Assembly: GCA_003599015.1 (NCBI GenBank)
Contig: QZIK01000115.1
Span: 1-34,850 of the forward strand
DNA: 34,850 nucleotides
From: Desulfobacteraceae bacterium
GTDB taxonomy: Bacteria; Desulfobacterota; DSM-4660; Desulfatiglandales; Desulfatiglandaceae
Reading direction: 5' to 3'
Positions within the stretch are counted from its first letter, which is position 1; the number at the start of each line of letters is the position of its first letter. The notes beneath the pieces are model-generated. The model did no database searches, had not been told where the DNA came from, and was given only the letters and a program-made list of their open reading frames with translations. Below, one piece after another: positions 24,112 through 32,198 of this stretch. The translations under genes and the position numbers were made by a program.

Positions 24112-26178
24112 CTACCATCTCTTTGCCACCGTAAGCTCCATGCTGAAAGGAGCTCCCTCTATGGAGTCATATATCCCCGGTGTCTCATATCTTCTGTCGG
24201 CCAGGTTCTTAATTGAAAGGGACAGATCCAGTCCCTGTATAAATACATCGGCCAGGGTAGCGCTCATATCCAGTATCCAAACGCCTTCACTGGACGGATA
24301 GGCTGTCAGGTTTTCTCCTCTGGGATAGATAAGAAGCCTTGAGGAGACATATCCAAGCCTCAGGGAAGCGGTTAAACGATCAATCGGCTTCCAGGTGCCC
24401 ATGAGGTTGAACATCCTTTTTGGGCCGACATCATAAGGGTACCTCAGATCAACATAATGTCTTTCAATGGTTCCGTCCGGCCTTATAAAGGTAAAATCAT
24501 TATATCTATATGTCTCATCAGGCCCTGAATTATCAAGAAGCGTAAGATTTGCAGACAGTTCGAGCCCCTTAAATGGTGTTACGCGTCCTTCCAGCTCGAT
24601 TCCGTTTATGCGCTGCGTGTTTGCCTCGGAGAGGCCGGCATAGGGGTCCTCCATGATGTGGTTTTTCAGTTTTTCTGTAAAACCGACAATGCCCAACTCC
24701 ATGTTCCTGGACGGTTTGAATGAGATCTGTGCGCAGAGGGTTTCCATTTTCTCCAGATCAGGATCTGCTTCATTAATAAGCTGGCGTGAAAAAGGGGTTC
24801 TGTAGGATGATCCGTAAAGCACCTTGGCGACCCACCTTGAGGACGGAGACCACACCACGCCGAGGCTGTAGCTCAGATGATCCCTGTAATCGCGGTGTTC
24901 ATCTCCTCTGAGTCCAAACAGGAAATCAAAGTCCCCCACCTTGTGGGTGTATTGGCCGAAGACAGACCAGAGTCTTGTGCTGTAATCGGTCTGGATGACC
25001 TGGGGAAGAAAGAAGGTGTTGTCGGATCCCAGGAATTCGGGCAAATAGGAATCCCATACCGGAGCTCCCCTGATGCGCTTCTCACGGTAGGAAACCCCGC
25101 TTGTAAAGAGGCCCCGCCCTGCGAAAAGCGATCTGTCGTATATGAGCTCCCCGAAGGTTGTGTTCTCCCTTTGTTCTAATGTGCGGTCAATGATCTCAAA
25201 CTGGGGCTTCAAGGATGTATAGCTTCCCGTAAAACGGATCGCAGAACGATGATCCAGATCCTTTTTCGCCTCCAGCTTCAAAAGCCCTATGGGTGCACTC
25301 CGGCTCTCCTGCCAGATCTCTGATGAATCATATGCCGAAATACTATAGGGCTTTCTATAGTCCGAAATCCTGCCGGAAACAGTTATCCAGTCCCTGAGGG
25401 AAAATCTAGCCGATGCCTCGGCGTAACGCGCCTCGTCAGGTTCAGAGATGCCCAGGCGGTCTTTTGGCGCCACAGGCGTAAGACCATCGCCCCAGAATCG
25501 GACAAGGTTAAGATCTCTCCTGTCCTCTTCTCCCTTTCTTCCACTTACGGACAGAAATCCGTCCCAATACCCTCCATCATGGCCCAGATTGGCGAAAAGT
25601 CCCCTTTGATCTCCGGGCGCCCCGTAGAGCACGCCGGTTTCAATCCCCTGCAAATCTTTTCCGGACATGGGCACAACATTAACGATACCTGCAAATGCAT
25701 CAGGTCCCCAGAGTACCGACCCCGGTCCTCTCACAATCTCAACTCTTTTAACCGGCGCGAGGGAAAGCTCATGGTCTATGTAATGCAGGGACTTGGTGGT
25801 ATCGGATCCCATTGGGACAGTGTCGTAGAGAAAAAGGGTGGAGTTGGGAACCCCTCTCAGGTAAGGGAGACTTCCCCACTCTTTCTGGGCCATGTGGAAT
25901 CCTGGAGTAGTAGCAAGCGCCTGGCTCAATGTAAAAAGCCCCTGCTCCTTAAGTTCGCGTCTTGTGATAACTTTGGCTACAGCCGGAGCCTGCCATGCGC
26001 TTTCTTCTCTCCTTGAGGCGATTGAAAGTATGGATAAATCCTCCCCCACAAACATCAGCATTGTATCATCCTGGGGGGATTGAGTTTCTCCTTCTGCGAG
26101 TGTGTATCCGGGCAGGCAATAAGAAACCAGCATAATCACACACAGCAGGAAGTAGAATTTGAAATATCGGTTCATCAT
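24112..26178 (-). CDS. TonB-dependent outer-membrane receptor
   Basis: The 688-residue precursor has a signal peptide (YFKFYFLLCVIMLVSYC to about residue 29), a TonB box-like DLSILSIASRREES near 48-61, a plug domain with ITRRELKEQG, LYDTVPMG and VKRVEIVRGPGSVLWGPDAFAGIVNVV, and a 22-strand barrel ending in AKRW with a terminal aromatic residue. It would take up a large or scarce compound using energy passed from TonB/ExbBD, which are not in the window. The response regulator gene ends 16 bp upstream and it is followed by the GT2 gene after 7 bp. The substrate is unknown. The barrel resembles cobalamin/colicin-I-type receptors more than siderophore ones, but this cannot be settled by eye. Confidence 0.94.
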   Translation of the reverse strand: MMNRYFKFYFLLCVIMLVSYCLPGYTLAEGETQSPQDDTMLMFVGEDLSILSIASRREESAWQAPAVAKVITRRELKEQGLFTLSQALATTPGFHMAQKEWGSLPYLRGVPNSTLFLYDTVPMGSDTTKSLHYIDHELSLAPVKRVEIVRGPGSVLWGPDAFAGIVNVVPMSGKDLQGIETGVLYGAPGDQRGLFANLGHDGGYWDGFLSVSGRKGEEDRRDLNLVRFWGDGLTPVAPKDRLGISEPDEARYAEASARFSLRDWITVSGRISDYRKPYSISAYDSSEIWQESRSAPIGLLKLEAKKDLDHRSAIRFTGSYTSLKPQFEIIDRTLEQRENTTFGELIYDRSLFAGRGLFTSGVSYREKRIRGAPVWDSYLPEFLGSDNTFFLPQVIQTDYSTRLWSVFGQYTHKVGDFDFLFGLRGDEHRDYRDHLSYSLGVVWSPSSRWVAKVLYGSSYRTPFSRQLINEADPDLEKMETLCAQISFKPSRNMELGIVGFTEKLKNHIMEDPYAGLSEANTQRINGIELEGRVTPFKGLELSANLTLLDNSGPDETYRYNDFTFIRPDGTIERHYVDLRYPYDVGPKRMFNLMGTWKPIDRLTASLRLGYVSSRLLIYPRGENLTAYPSSEGVWILDMSATLADVFIQGLDLSLSIKNLADRRYETPGIYDSIEGAPFSMELTVAKRW

Positions 26179-26194
26179 AGCCGGTTGCCGAACC

Positions 26195-27541
26195 TCATCT
26201 CATTACCTGCTTCATAAGAACCCTGAATTTGGCCCTGGTAAGGCCCAGGAGCCTTGCAGCAGCCGTCTGATTATATCCTGCTGCGGCAAGCGCCTGCTTT
26301 ACAAGGTCCTTTTCCACATCTTCCAGAGAAACCCCTTCAGGCGGCATCTTGTATGTAACGGATTCCGAGGTTCCCCTGATGGTTGTCCTTAGAAAGGAAA
26401 GGTCCTGGGCGGTAATGGTCCCCTTGCCGGTGGCAAGAATGGCCGCCCTTTCCATTGCATTGGCAAGTTCCCTTACATTACCCGGCCAGTTGTACTCCAT
26501 AAGGACCCGGCATGCGCCATCGGTAAGCTCCATTCCCATAGCTCCGGAGACACGCCTCAAAAAAAATCTGGCAAGGGGCAGGACATCCTCCATGCGCTCC
26601 CGCAAGGCAGGAGACCGCACTGGAAACACGTTTATTCTAAAAAAAAGATCCCTGCGGAAACGCCCGTTTTCCACCATGGCGGCAAGGTCCTGATTGGTTG
26701 CGCATATCGCTCTCACGTCAACAGGGATCTCCTGGTTGCCTCCCACCCTCTGGATCTTTTTTTCCTGAAGGGCTCTCAGGAGCTTGGCCTGGGCCTCCAG
26801 TGGAAGATCTCCAATCTCATCCAGGAAAAGTGTGCCGCCCGAGGCGTACTCGAACTTTCCAATAGTCCTCTTGTCGGCTCCTGTAAAGGCACCTTTCTCA
26901 TAGCCGAAAAGTTCCGATTCCACAAGATTCGGAGATATGGCAGCGCAATTGACAGGAACGAATCGCTCAGCCCTCCTGGGGCTTGTTCGATGTATGTATC
27001 GGGCGAGCAGTTCCTTGCCTGTTCCTGACTCGCCGCTGATCAAGACAACAGAGTCTCTTTCCGCAACCTTTGCAGCCAGATCCATCACAGAGGCCATTTC
27101 CTTTGATAGAAAAATTATTTCATCGCCCCCTGCAACGTGCTGGAGCTCCTTCTTCAGTTCCCTGTTTTCATACATGATCCTGGAGAACCTTAGAGTACGC
27201 TCCACGGTTAGAATTATTCTGTCCTCCTCAAACGGCTTGCTTATATAATCGGAAGCTCCCTGTCTCATTACCTCCACCGCTGAGTCCACCGTGGCAAAGG
27301 CTGTGATAAAGACAACCGGACATGGCATCTGAAGCTCCATGATGCGCTTAAGCAGTTGAACGCCGTCCATCCGAGGCATGCGAATGTCTGTGATAACCAC
27401 GTCGTAGGGAGCTGATTGAAGCATTTCAAGGGCTTGAAGCCCATCGCCGGCCTGATCAACCTTATAGCCCCTTCTGGAGAGAATAATGGAAAGAAGGTGC
27501 CTCATCCTCTCTTCATCATCTACTATAAGAATAGTTGCCAC
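26195..27541 (-). CDS. NtrC-family sigma-54-dependent response regulator
   Basis: I start at GTG 27541 because GGGGGAAAAGTC precedes it and the protein then begins MATILIVDDE. An open frame to 27676 would add 45 unrelated residues overlapping the kinase gene. The 448-residue protein has a receiver domain (phosphoacceptor D52, VVITDIRMPRMDG; K102), an AAA+ domain with Walker A GESGTGKE (170-177), the sigma-54-contacting GAFTGA (217-222) and Walker B GGTLFLDEIGD (235-245), and a C-terminal Fis-type helix-turn-helix (YNQTAAARLLGLTRAKF). Once phosphorylated it would activate sigma-54 RNA polymerase. It follows the kinase gene after 22 bp. Confidence 0.96.
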   Translation of the reverse strand: MATILIVDDEERMRHLLSIILSRRGYKVDQAGDGLQALEMLQSAPYDVVITDIRMPRMDGVQLLKRIMELQMPCPVVFITAFATVDSAVEVMRQGASDYISKPFEEDRIILTVERTLRFSRIMYENRELKKELQHVAGGDEIIFLSKEMASVMDLAAKVAERDSVVLISGESGTGKELLARYIHRTSPRRAERFVPVNCAAISPNLVESELFGYEKGAFTGADKRTIGKFEYASGGTLFLDEIGDLPLEAQAKLLRALQEKKIQRVGGNQEIPVDVRAICATNQDLAAMVENGRFRRDLFFRINVFPVRSPALRERMEDVLPLARFFLRRVSGAMGMELTDGACRVLMEYNWPGNVRELANAMERAAILATGKGTITAQDLSFLRTTIRGTSESVTYKMPPEGVSLEDVEKDLVKQALAAAGYNQTAAARLLGLTRAKFRVLMKQVMR

Positions 27542-27563
27542 GACTTTTCCCCCGAATAAATCT

Positions 27564-28988
27564 TCATATCCCTGTGGCGGGCGTGCCTGCTGAAAGGCGA
27601 TCATTCCCAAGAGGAACCTCAACCCTGAAGACCGCGCCTCCTGACGGTCTGTTAAGGGCATTGATAGTGCCCCCATGGGATTTTAGCACCTGTAGCGAGT
27701 ACGCCAGACCGAGACCTGTTCCCTTGGAACGTGTTGTGAAGAAGGGCTCGAATATCCTTACGATATTCTCCTCTCTTATTCCTTCCCCTTTGTCTTCAAC
27801 AGAAGCAATCCATAACCCTTCCTTAAATGACGCTGATATGCATACCTCGCCCCCATAGGCGCTTGCCTCGATTGCATTTTTCAATATGTTGTCTATGGCC
27901 CTTGTCAGAAGATCAGGGTCCGCATTTGCAATGCATGGTTCGGACGGAATCTCGCTTATTAGCCGGATACGGTTTTCCACGTTATTAATTTCAAACCTTT
28001 CAATCAGAGCCCTCAGCATCCCATTCAGATCCACCTCTCTGTAACAGGGATTGCTTGGTCTTGCAAAAACAAGGAAGTCTTCTATCAATTTATTGAGCCT
28101 TCTTATCTCATCCTCAATATAGAAAACCATGGTATCATCAGCAGAGAGGCCCGACGACTTTTTGAGCATATCAAAAGAGGTCTTTATAATACTCAATGGG
28201 TTCTTTACCTCATGGGCCACCATCATTGAGAATTTACCTATTTCAGCCAGGGTGCTTTTGCGGATTATCTCCCTGTTGGCCTCCTCAAGGGCGATCCTGT
28301 TCTGTCTGAGAGCATCCAGCATTGCATTGAATGCATTAGCCAGCTCACTGGTTTCAGGAAGGCTTCCAATGCTTGCCCTCACAGCTTCATCTCCTTGAGC
28401 TACCCGCCTTGCAACCATGGCAAGCTCACTGACAGGAGCCACGAGCGATCGCGACAGAAAATAAAACACCAGCCCGGCGAGCAAAGCAAGTCCTGCTGAT
28501 AACAGCACAAATCTCAGTTTCATAACGCTTAGAAGTTCATCAATCCCCGTGGTATCATAGGTCACTTTGACCCTGCCCAGGCTCTGATCTTTTTTATCGG
28601 CGCCCGCATCCTGACTGAAGGCCTGACTCTCATCCTGGGCCTCCTTGAGCATGACCGGCGCCTCCACCGAAGGATAGCCTCCTCTTACCTCCCTGAAGGC
28701 CCTGGCCAGTTCCCTGCCGTTACTGTCAAAAACAGTAGCGCCTACGACATCCTTCTCGGAAAGCAGATTTTTTACAAGTCGGCCAAGCATGGATCTGTCG
28801 TCAAGGAGTATGCCCAATTCTGCATTCAGGGCAAGGTGGCGTGCAAGAAAAAGGATGCGGTTTTCAAAACGACTCTGGACAAATTCACGTACTATCTGAA
28901 TTCCCATATAGCCTATGGAAAAGGTCGTTGCGCTTATAAGAAGGAAGACCGACGCAATAAGCCTTGATCTGATTCCGGGATTTTTCAT
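27564..28988 (-). CDS. Membrane sensor histidine kinase
   Basis: The ATG at 28988 (MKNPGIRSRLI) overlaps the upstream TGA as ATGA and has better ribosome-site spacing than an ATG 9 bp earlier. The 474-residue kinase has a membrane helix at about 9-31, a periplasmic domain of about 125 residues, a second helix at about 158-178, a HAMP region and a HisKA motif with the phosphoacceptor His in MMVAHEVKNPLS (about residue 259). The ATPase boxes follow: NILKNAIEAS, DKGEGI and GTGLGLAYS. It would phosphorylate the response regulator encoded 22 bp downstream. The periplasmic domain may contact the binding protein encoded just upstream. Confidence 0.95.
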   Translation of the reverse strand: MKNPGIRSRLIASVFLLISATTFSIGYMGIQIVREFVQSRFENRILFLARHLALNAELGILLDDRSMLGRLVKNLLSEKDVVGATVFDSNGRELARAFREVRGGYPSVEAPVMLKEAQDESQAFSQDAGADKKDQSLGRVKVTYDTTGIDELLSVMKLRFVLLSAGLALLAGLVFYFLSRSLVAPVSELAMVARRVAQGDEAVRASIGSLPETSELANAFNAMLDALRQNRIALEEANREIIRKSTLAEIGKFSMMVAHEVKNPLSIIKTSFDMLKKSSGLSADDTMVFYIEDEIRRLNKLIEDFLVFARPSNPCYREVDLNGMLRALIERFEINNVENRIRLISEIPSEPCIANADPDLLTRAIDNILKNAIEASAYGGEVCISASFKEGLWIASVEDKGEGIREENIVRIFEPFFTTRSKGTGLGLAYSLQVLKSHGGTINALNRPSGGAVFRVEVPLGNDRLSAGTPATGI

Positions 28989-29953
28989 GGCCCCCATTCC
29001 ACCGGCGGCTGAATCAACTTTGGAGGATCGATCCCCAATACCTTCAGTGTGCGCGGATTAAGCCAAAGCCTGAACCTTGGAACCTGGGTTACGCAGTCAA
29101 CGCCTTTCAGTGCATCCAGAACAATGCCTGCAGTCTGTCTTCCTATTTCATTATAGTCGAATACAAAGGCGGCGGCAGCCCCGTTTTCATAAAAAAATTT
29201 GTTATAACCGACAGTCGGTATCTTCTTCAACATGGCTTCCTTTATCACGTATTCCACTATGCTTTCAGCTATTACTGTACGGTCAGGTATCATCCATATC
29301 GCATCAATCTTATCAATATTTGCATCAATCGCCGAAGGGATATCTTTTCTCGCTGTTACAGCCACAGGGTGTATGGTCAGTCCGAGGGATGCAGCCTTTT
29401 TGAGACCTTCTTCAAAAAAACGACTGTTATACGCGGGATCATAAAGAAGACCCAGCCGCCTTAATCCCGGCATGGCCCTGGAAATACCCTCCATTTGAAC
29501 ATCAACAGGGATGTCGAGGGGAACCCCGCAACCGGGAACCGCATCACTCAATACTCCCGCAGGATTGAGGACCATAGTATAGAGTATTGGAGGATCGTCC
29601 TTTTTACTGTCTTCCTCCAGAAAAAGAGCGGCATTGGGGCCGACCGCCACCCGCAGATCCCACCTGTCGTCCCTGAGAAGCCCTGCCAGATCCATCCTTC
29701 CTTTTCCCTGAAACCTTTCAAGGTAAAAGACCTCCGACCTGACATTTTTCTCTAACAAAGCCTTGCTCAAACCATCAACCGCCTCGATATAAGGACGCAC
29801 AGAAGTGGAAACCAAAATAGCAACATTGGATGCGTATGAAATTAAAGGCATAAAAACAAAAAGGGCAGCAAGGTAAAAAAATGCCGCGGCTTTTATGGGA
29901 CGCCTAACGCACGAACATTTTTTATTCATGAAAAAAGCAAATAATGATAACAT
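28985..29953 (-). CDS. Periplasmic ABC_sub_bind-family binding protein
   Basis: The protein (322 residues from 29953; 314 from ATG 29929, which gives a better signal peptide, MNKKCSCVRRPIKAAAFF) has a cleaved signal ending near ISYASN. The mature part is a two-lobed periplasmic-binding fold of the ABC_sub_bind family (PF04392-type; VAILVSTSVRPYIEAVDG, RLGLLYDPAYNSRFFEEG, TVGYNKFFYENGAAAAFVFDYNEIGRQTAGIV). Normally such proteins feed an ABC importer, but no permease or ATPase is present. Instead it is coupled to a histidine kinase and a TonB receptor, so it may act as a ligand sensor for the kinase. The ligand is unknown. Confidence 0.9.
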   Translation of the reverse strand: MLSLFAFFMNKKCSCVRRPIKAAAFFYLAALFVFMPLISYASNVAILVSTSVRPYIEAVDGLSKALLEKNVRSEVFYLERFQGKGRMDLAGLLRDDRWDLRVAVGPNAALFLEEDSKKDDPPILYTMVLNPAGVLSDAVPGCGVPLDIPVDVQMEGISRAMPGLRRLGLLYDPAYNSRFFEEGLKKAASLGLTIHPVAVTARKDIPSAIDANIDKIDAIWMIPDRTVIAESIVEYVIKEAMLKKIPTVGYNKFFYENGAAAAFVFDYNEIGRQTAGIVLDALKGVDCVTQVPRFRLWLNPRTLKVLGIDPPKLIQPPVEWGP

Positions 29954-30089
29954 GCGCCCTATTGCATAACTTTAGTTCTATTAACCTAAATTCTAATTAA
30001 AACTGATTGCTATCATTAGAAGTTTTATGAAAATTCTTTTGAAGAAAAAATGGAATTTTAAGATAGATTTTATAGTGTTGCTTATATTT

Positions 30090-32156
30090 TTATATATTTT
30101 TCATCCATACAGGACTTGTCCAAGCCATTTCTTCATCACTTTGTTTAATTCTAGAATAATATATATTATTTATTCCGGTGTTGGATGTATCGATAAAATT
30201 AACAACAAAATTAAGGCTCATGGGCGAATAAAAAGCAATAGTTTTTATTTCACCATCTTTTATTTTTATTATTTCTAAAGAATTTATAGTATTTGTACCA
30301 AATGCTTCTATATAAATATCAGGAGGAGATCCATTAAAATTACACTCTGATCCCATAAAAAACCCCATGACTTTCATGCAGATAATCATGCCGTGTTTAG
30401 TAGCAGCGAAAGTGCGCCTAGCCCTTAATCCTTCCCATATACTATCCCTGCTTTTTTTTCTTGTAAGCACGCCAGCTACACCACCATCGCCTGGTCTCCC
30501 TGAATGCTGATCAGAACCTCCTATGAATCCCAAAATCTGCCCCTGCTTTAGAGCTTCCTGAATGCCATTGGCTCTTTTTTCTATATTGGAACAAAACTCT
30601 TTTATTTTCGGATGATCAGAGAGTGTCTTTCCACGGTATTCACCCCATTTTGATGTTATTTCTACCAACCTTTGAAGTTCTGTGTGTTTACAGCTCCAGT
30701 CAGCCTGATGATGATCACTTTTTAGGTTTATAGAATCATAAATTGGAAGTAGCAACGGGTATAGGTTTTCTATTTGATTATAGGCAGGCATGGGAAAGTG
30801 GGGAATAGTTAGTGCTTCAGTATTATCAAGTAATTTCCAAAGCTGCGCTGGGTTATCAGCCCATGTAATATCTGGCTTCCTTACAGAGGATACGGGAAGT
30901 GGTAATGGTTTATCCTTAAATACAACGTTTTTATGACCATAACTGAAATTTTTTGTCCATTCAAATCCCGGAAAAGTTACAAATTCACCTTCTTTGTTAT
31001 ATTTCTCAGTCTTATCGATATATTGTTTATAAAGATCGGGCGTAAAGCTTTCAGCATGATCCGTAATAGCCATAAAGTCCAACCCAGCTACATCCCTGCC
31101 GTACTGAAAAACCTCATCAATACTTCCTAAAGCATCAGAAGAAATATCGCTGCAATGAACGTGGAGATCCCCGTAATAAACATTATAATATTGAAAGGAC
31201 TTCCCAAGTATTGGCAATGGATTAGAATTAATTTGCTTAGATAACTTATTTTCAATAATATTAAATCTTGGTTGCTCGATGAGCAGATCTTTTTTTTGAG
31301 CTTCAATTTGAAATCCATCATGTTCAATAGGCTCATTTCTTTGTAAAGATTCATTAAATCTATCAAAAGGCAAAAGAATTTTAGAGCTAGTTAAAATATT
31401 TTTATAACAATCCAAACGATTTATAAAAAGTTTAATGGTTTTATGATTATCAATTTGGTCAATTCTTTGATGACATTCGATATTATCAACGCTGTCAGTA
31501 ATTACTTCAAAATAATATTTACCAATTCTATCGGGGCAACCTGGCCTGGAATGCACAATTTTTATTGGTTTATATCCACCTGTTTGTGGATTGACAGGAA
31601 GGCGTTGACACCTTGCACCAAAACTTCCCTTGCCTTTGTCTCCATAAACAAAAGCAAGTAAGGAAGGACCAGCTGTATTATTTTTGAAATGAAATTCCAT
31701 GCTTGGCTGCATAGAATATTTGCTTGCTGGAACAAAAGAAACAAGACTATTTAATGTTATTTCCTCCCCATTTAAAAAAATGGAGGTGTAGCCTTCTGAT
31801 GTTGGACTGCAGATTTGAGGTTGTGTCCAACATTCATATTGAAGCAGCATTGGTAAAATAATTGAGATTGTGTCATCCTTTAAAAAACCATCTTCAACAC
31901 ATATTATAAATACTAATGTATAATAAGATCGGACGACAAACTTTTCATCTTCTGCTAGAATAAATATACCATCTCCAATTTTTTTAGACACAGGAAAAAT
32001 TTTTTTGATCCCAGCTGCTGCAAGATGGGCTCTTAGCTGATCTGAAGACAAAACAGAAGAAATTGGTGGCAAATCCATTAGTGAAGCCTTTTGTGGTAAA
32101 ATTGCAGCTGTTCCTATAAGGTATCCCAGAGACTTTATAAATTTTCTTCTATTCAT
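30090..32156 (-). CDS. DUF3604/PHP-like metallophosphoesterase-type protein, AT-rich, Tat-type signal
   Basis: The 688-residue protein begins MNRRKFIKSLGYLIG, with the twin-arginine pattern RRKFIK and a hydrophobic stretch, so export by Tat is likely. A large N-terminal beta-rich half precedes a PHP-like hydrolase region at about 335-560 with metal ligands in YGDLHVHCS, ITDHAESF, the GFEW segment and GSDQHSGRPGD. This layout fits DUF3604 proteins, whose activity is poorly known. The gene is about one third G+C (one 60-bp line at 31381 is 20%), far below its neighbours, and its codon use is AT-biased, so recent acquisition is likely. It follows the secretin stop by 42 bp, with no clear terminator between. 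Confidence 0.88.
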   Translation of the reverse strand: MNRRKFIKSLGYLIGTAAILPQKASLMDLPPISSVLSSDQLRAHLAAAGIKKIFPVSKKIGDGIFILAEDEKFVVRSYYTLVFIICVEDGFLKDDTISIILPMLLQYECWTQPQICSPTSEGYTSIFLNGEEITLNSLVSFVPASKYSMQPSMEFHFKNNTAGPSLLAFVYGDKGKGSFGARCQRLPVNPQTGGYKPIKIVHSRPGCPDRIGKYYFEVITDSVDNIECHQRIDQIDNHKTIKLFINRLDCYKNILTSSKILLPFDRFNESLQRNEPIEHDGFQIEAQKKDLLIEQPRFNIIENKLSKQINSNPLPILGKSFQYYNVYYGDLHVHCSDISSDALGSIDEVFQYGRDVAGLDFMAITDHAESFTPDLYKQYIDKTEKYNKEGEFVTFPGFEWTKNFSYGHKNVVFKDKPLPLPVSSVRKPDITWADNPAQLWKLLDNTEALTIPHFPMPAYNQIENLYPLLLPIYDSINLKSDHHQADWSCKHTELQRLVEITSKWGEYRGKTLSDHPKIKEFCSNIEKRANGIQEALKQGQILGFIGGSDQHSGRPGDGGVAGVLTRKKSRDSIWEGLRARRTFAATKHGMIICMKVMGFFMGSECNFNGSPPDIYIEAFGTNTINSLEIIKIKDGEIKTIAFYSPMSLNFVVNFIDTSNTGINNIYYSRIKQSDEEMAWTSPVWMKNI

Positions 32157-32198
32157 GTCTTATCGTATTATGTGTTTTCGCTTTTAAATGATAAAAAA

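Noticed and set aside
30027-30278. An 83-codon plus-strand frame in AT-rich DNA
   Set aside because: Composed of AT-rich low-complexity codons, overlaps the DUF3604 3' end, and lacks a ribosome site.
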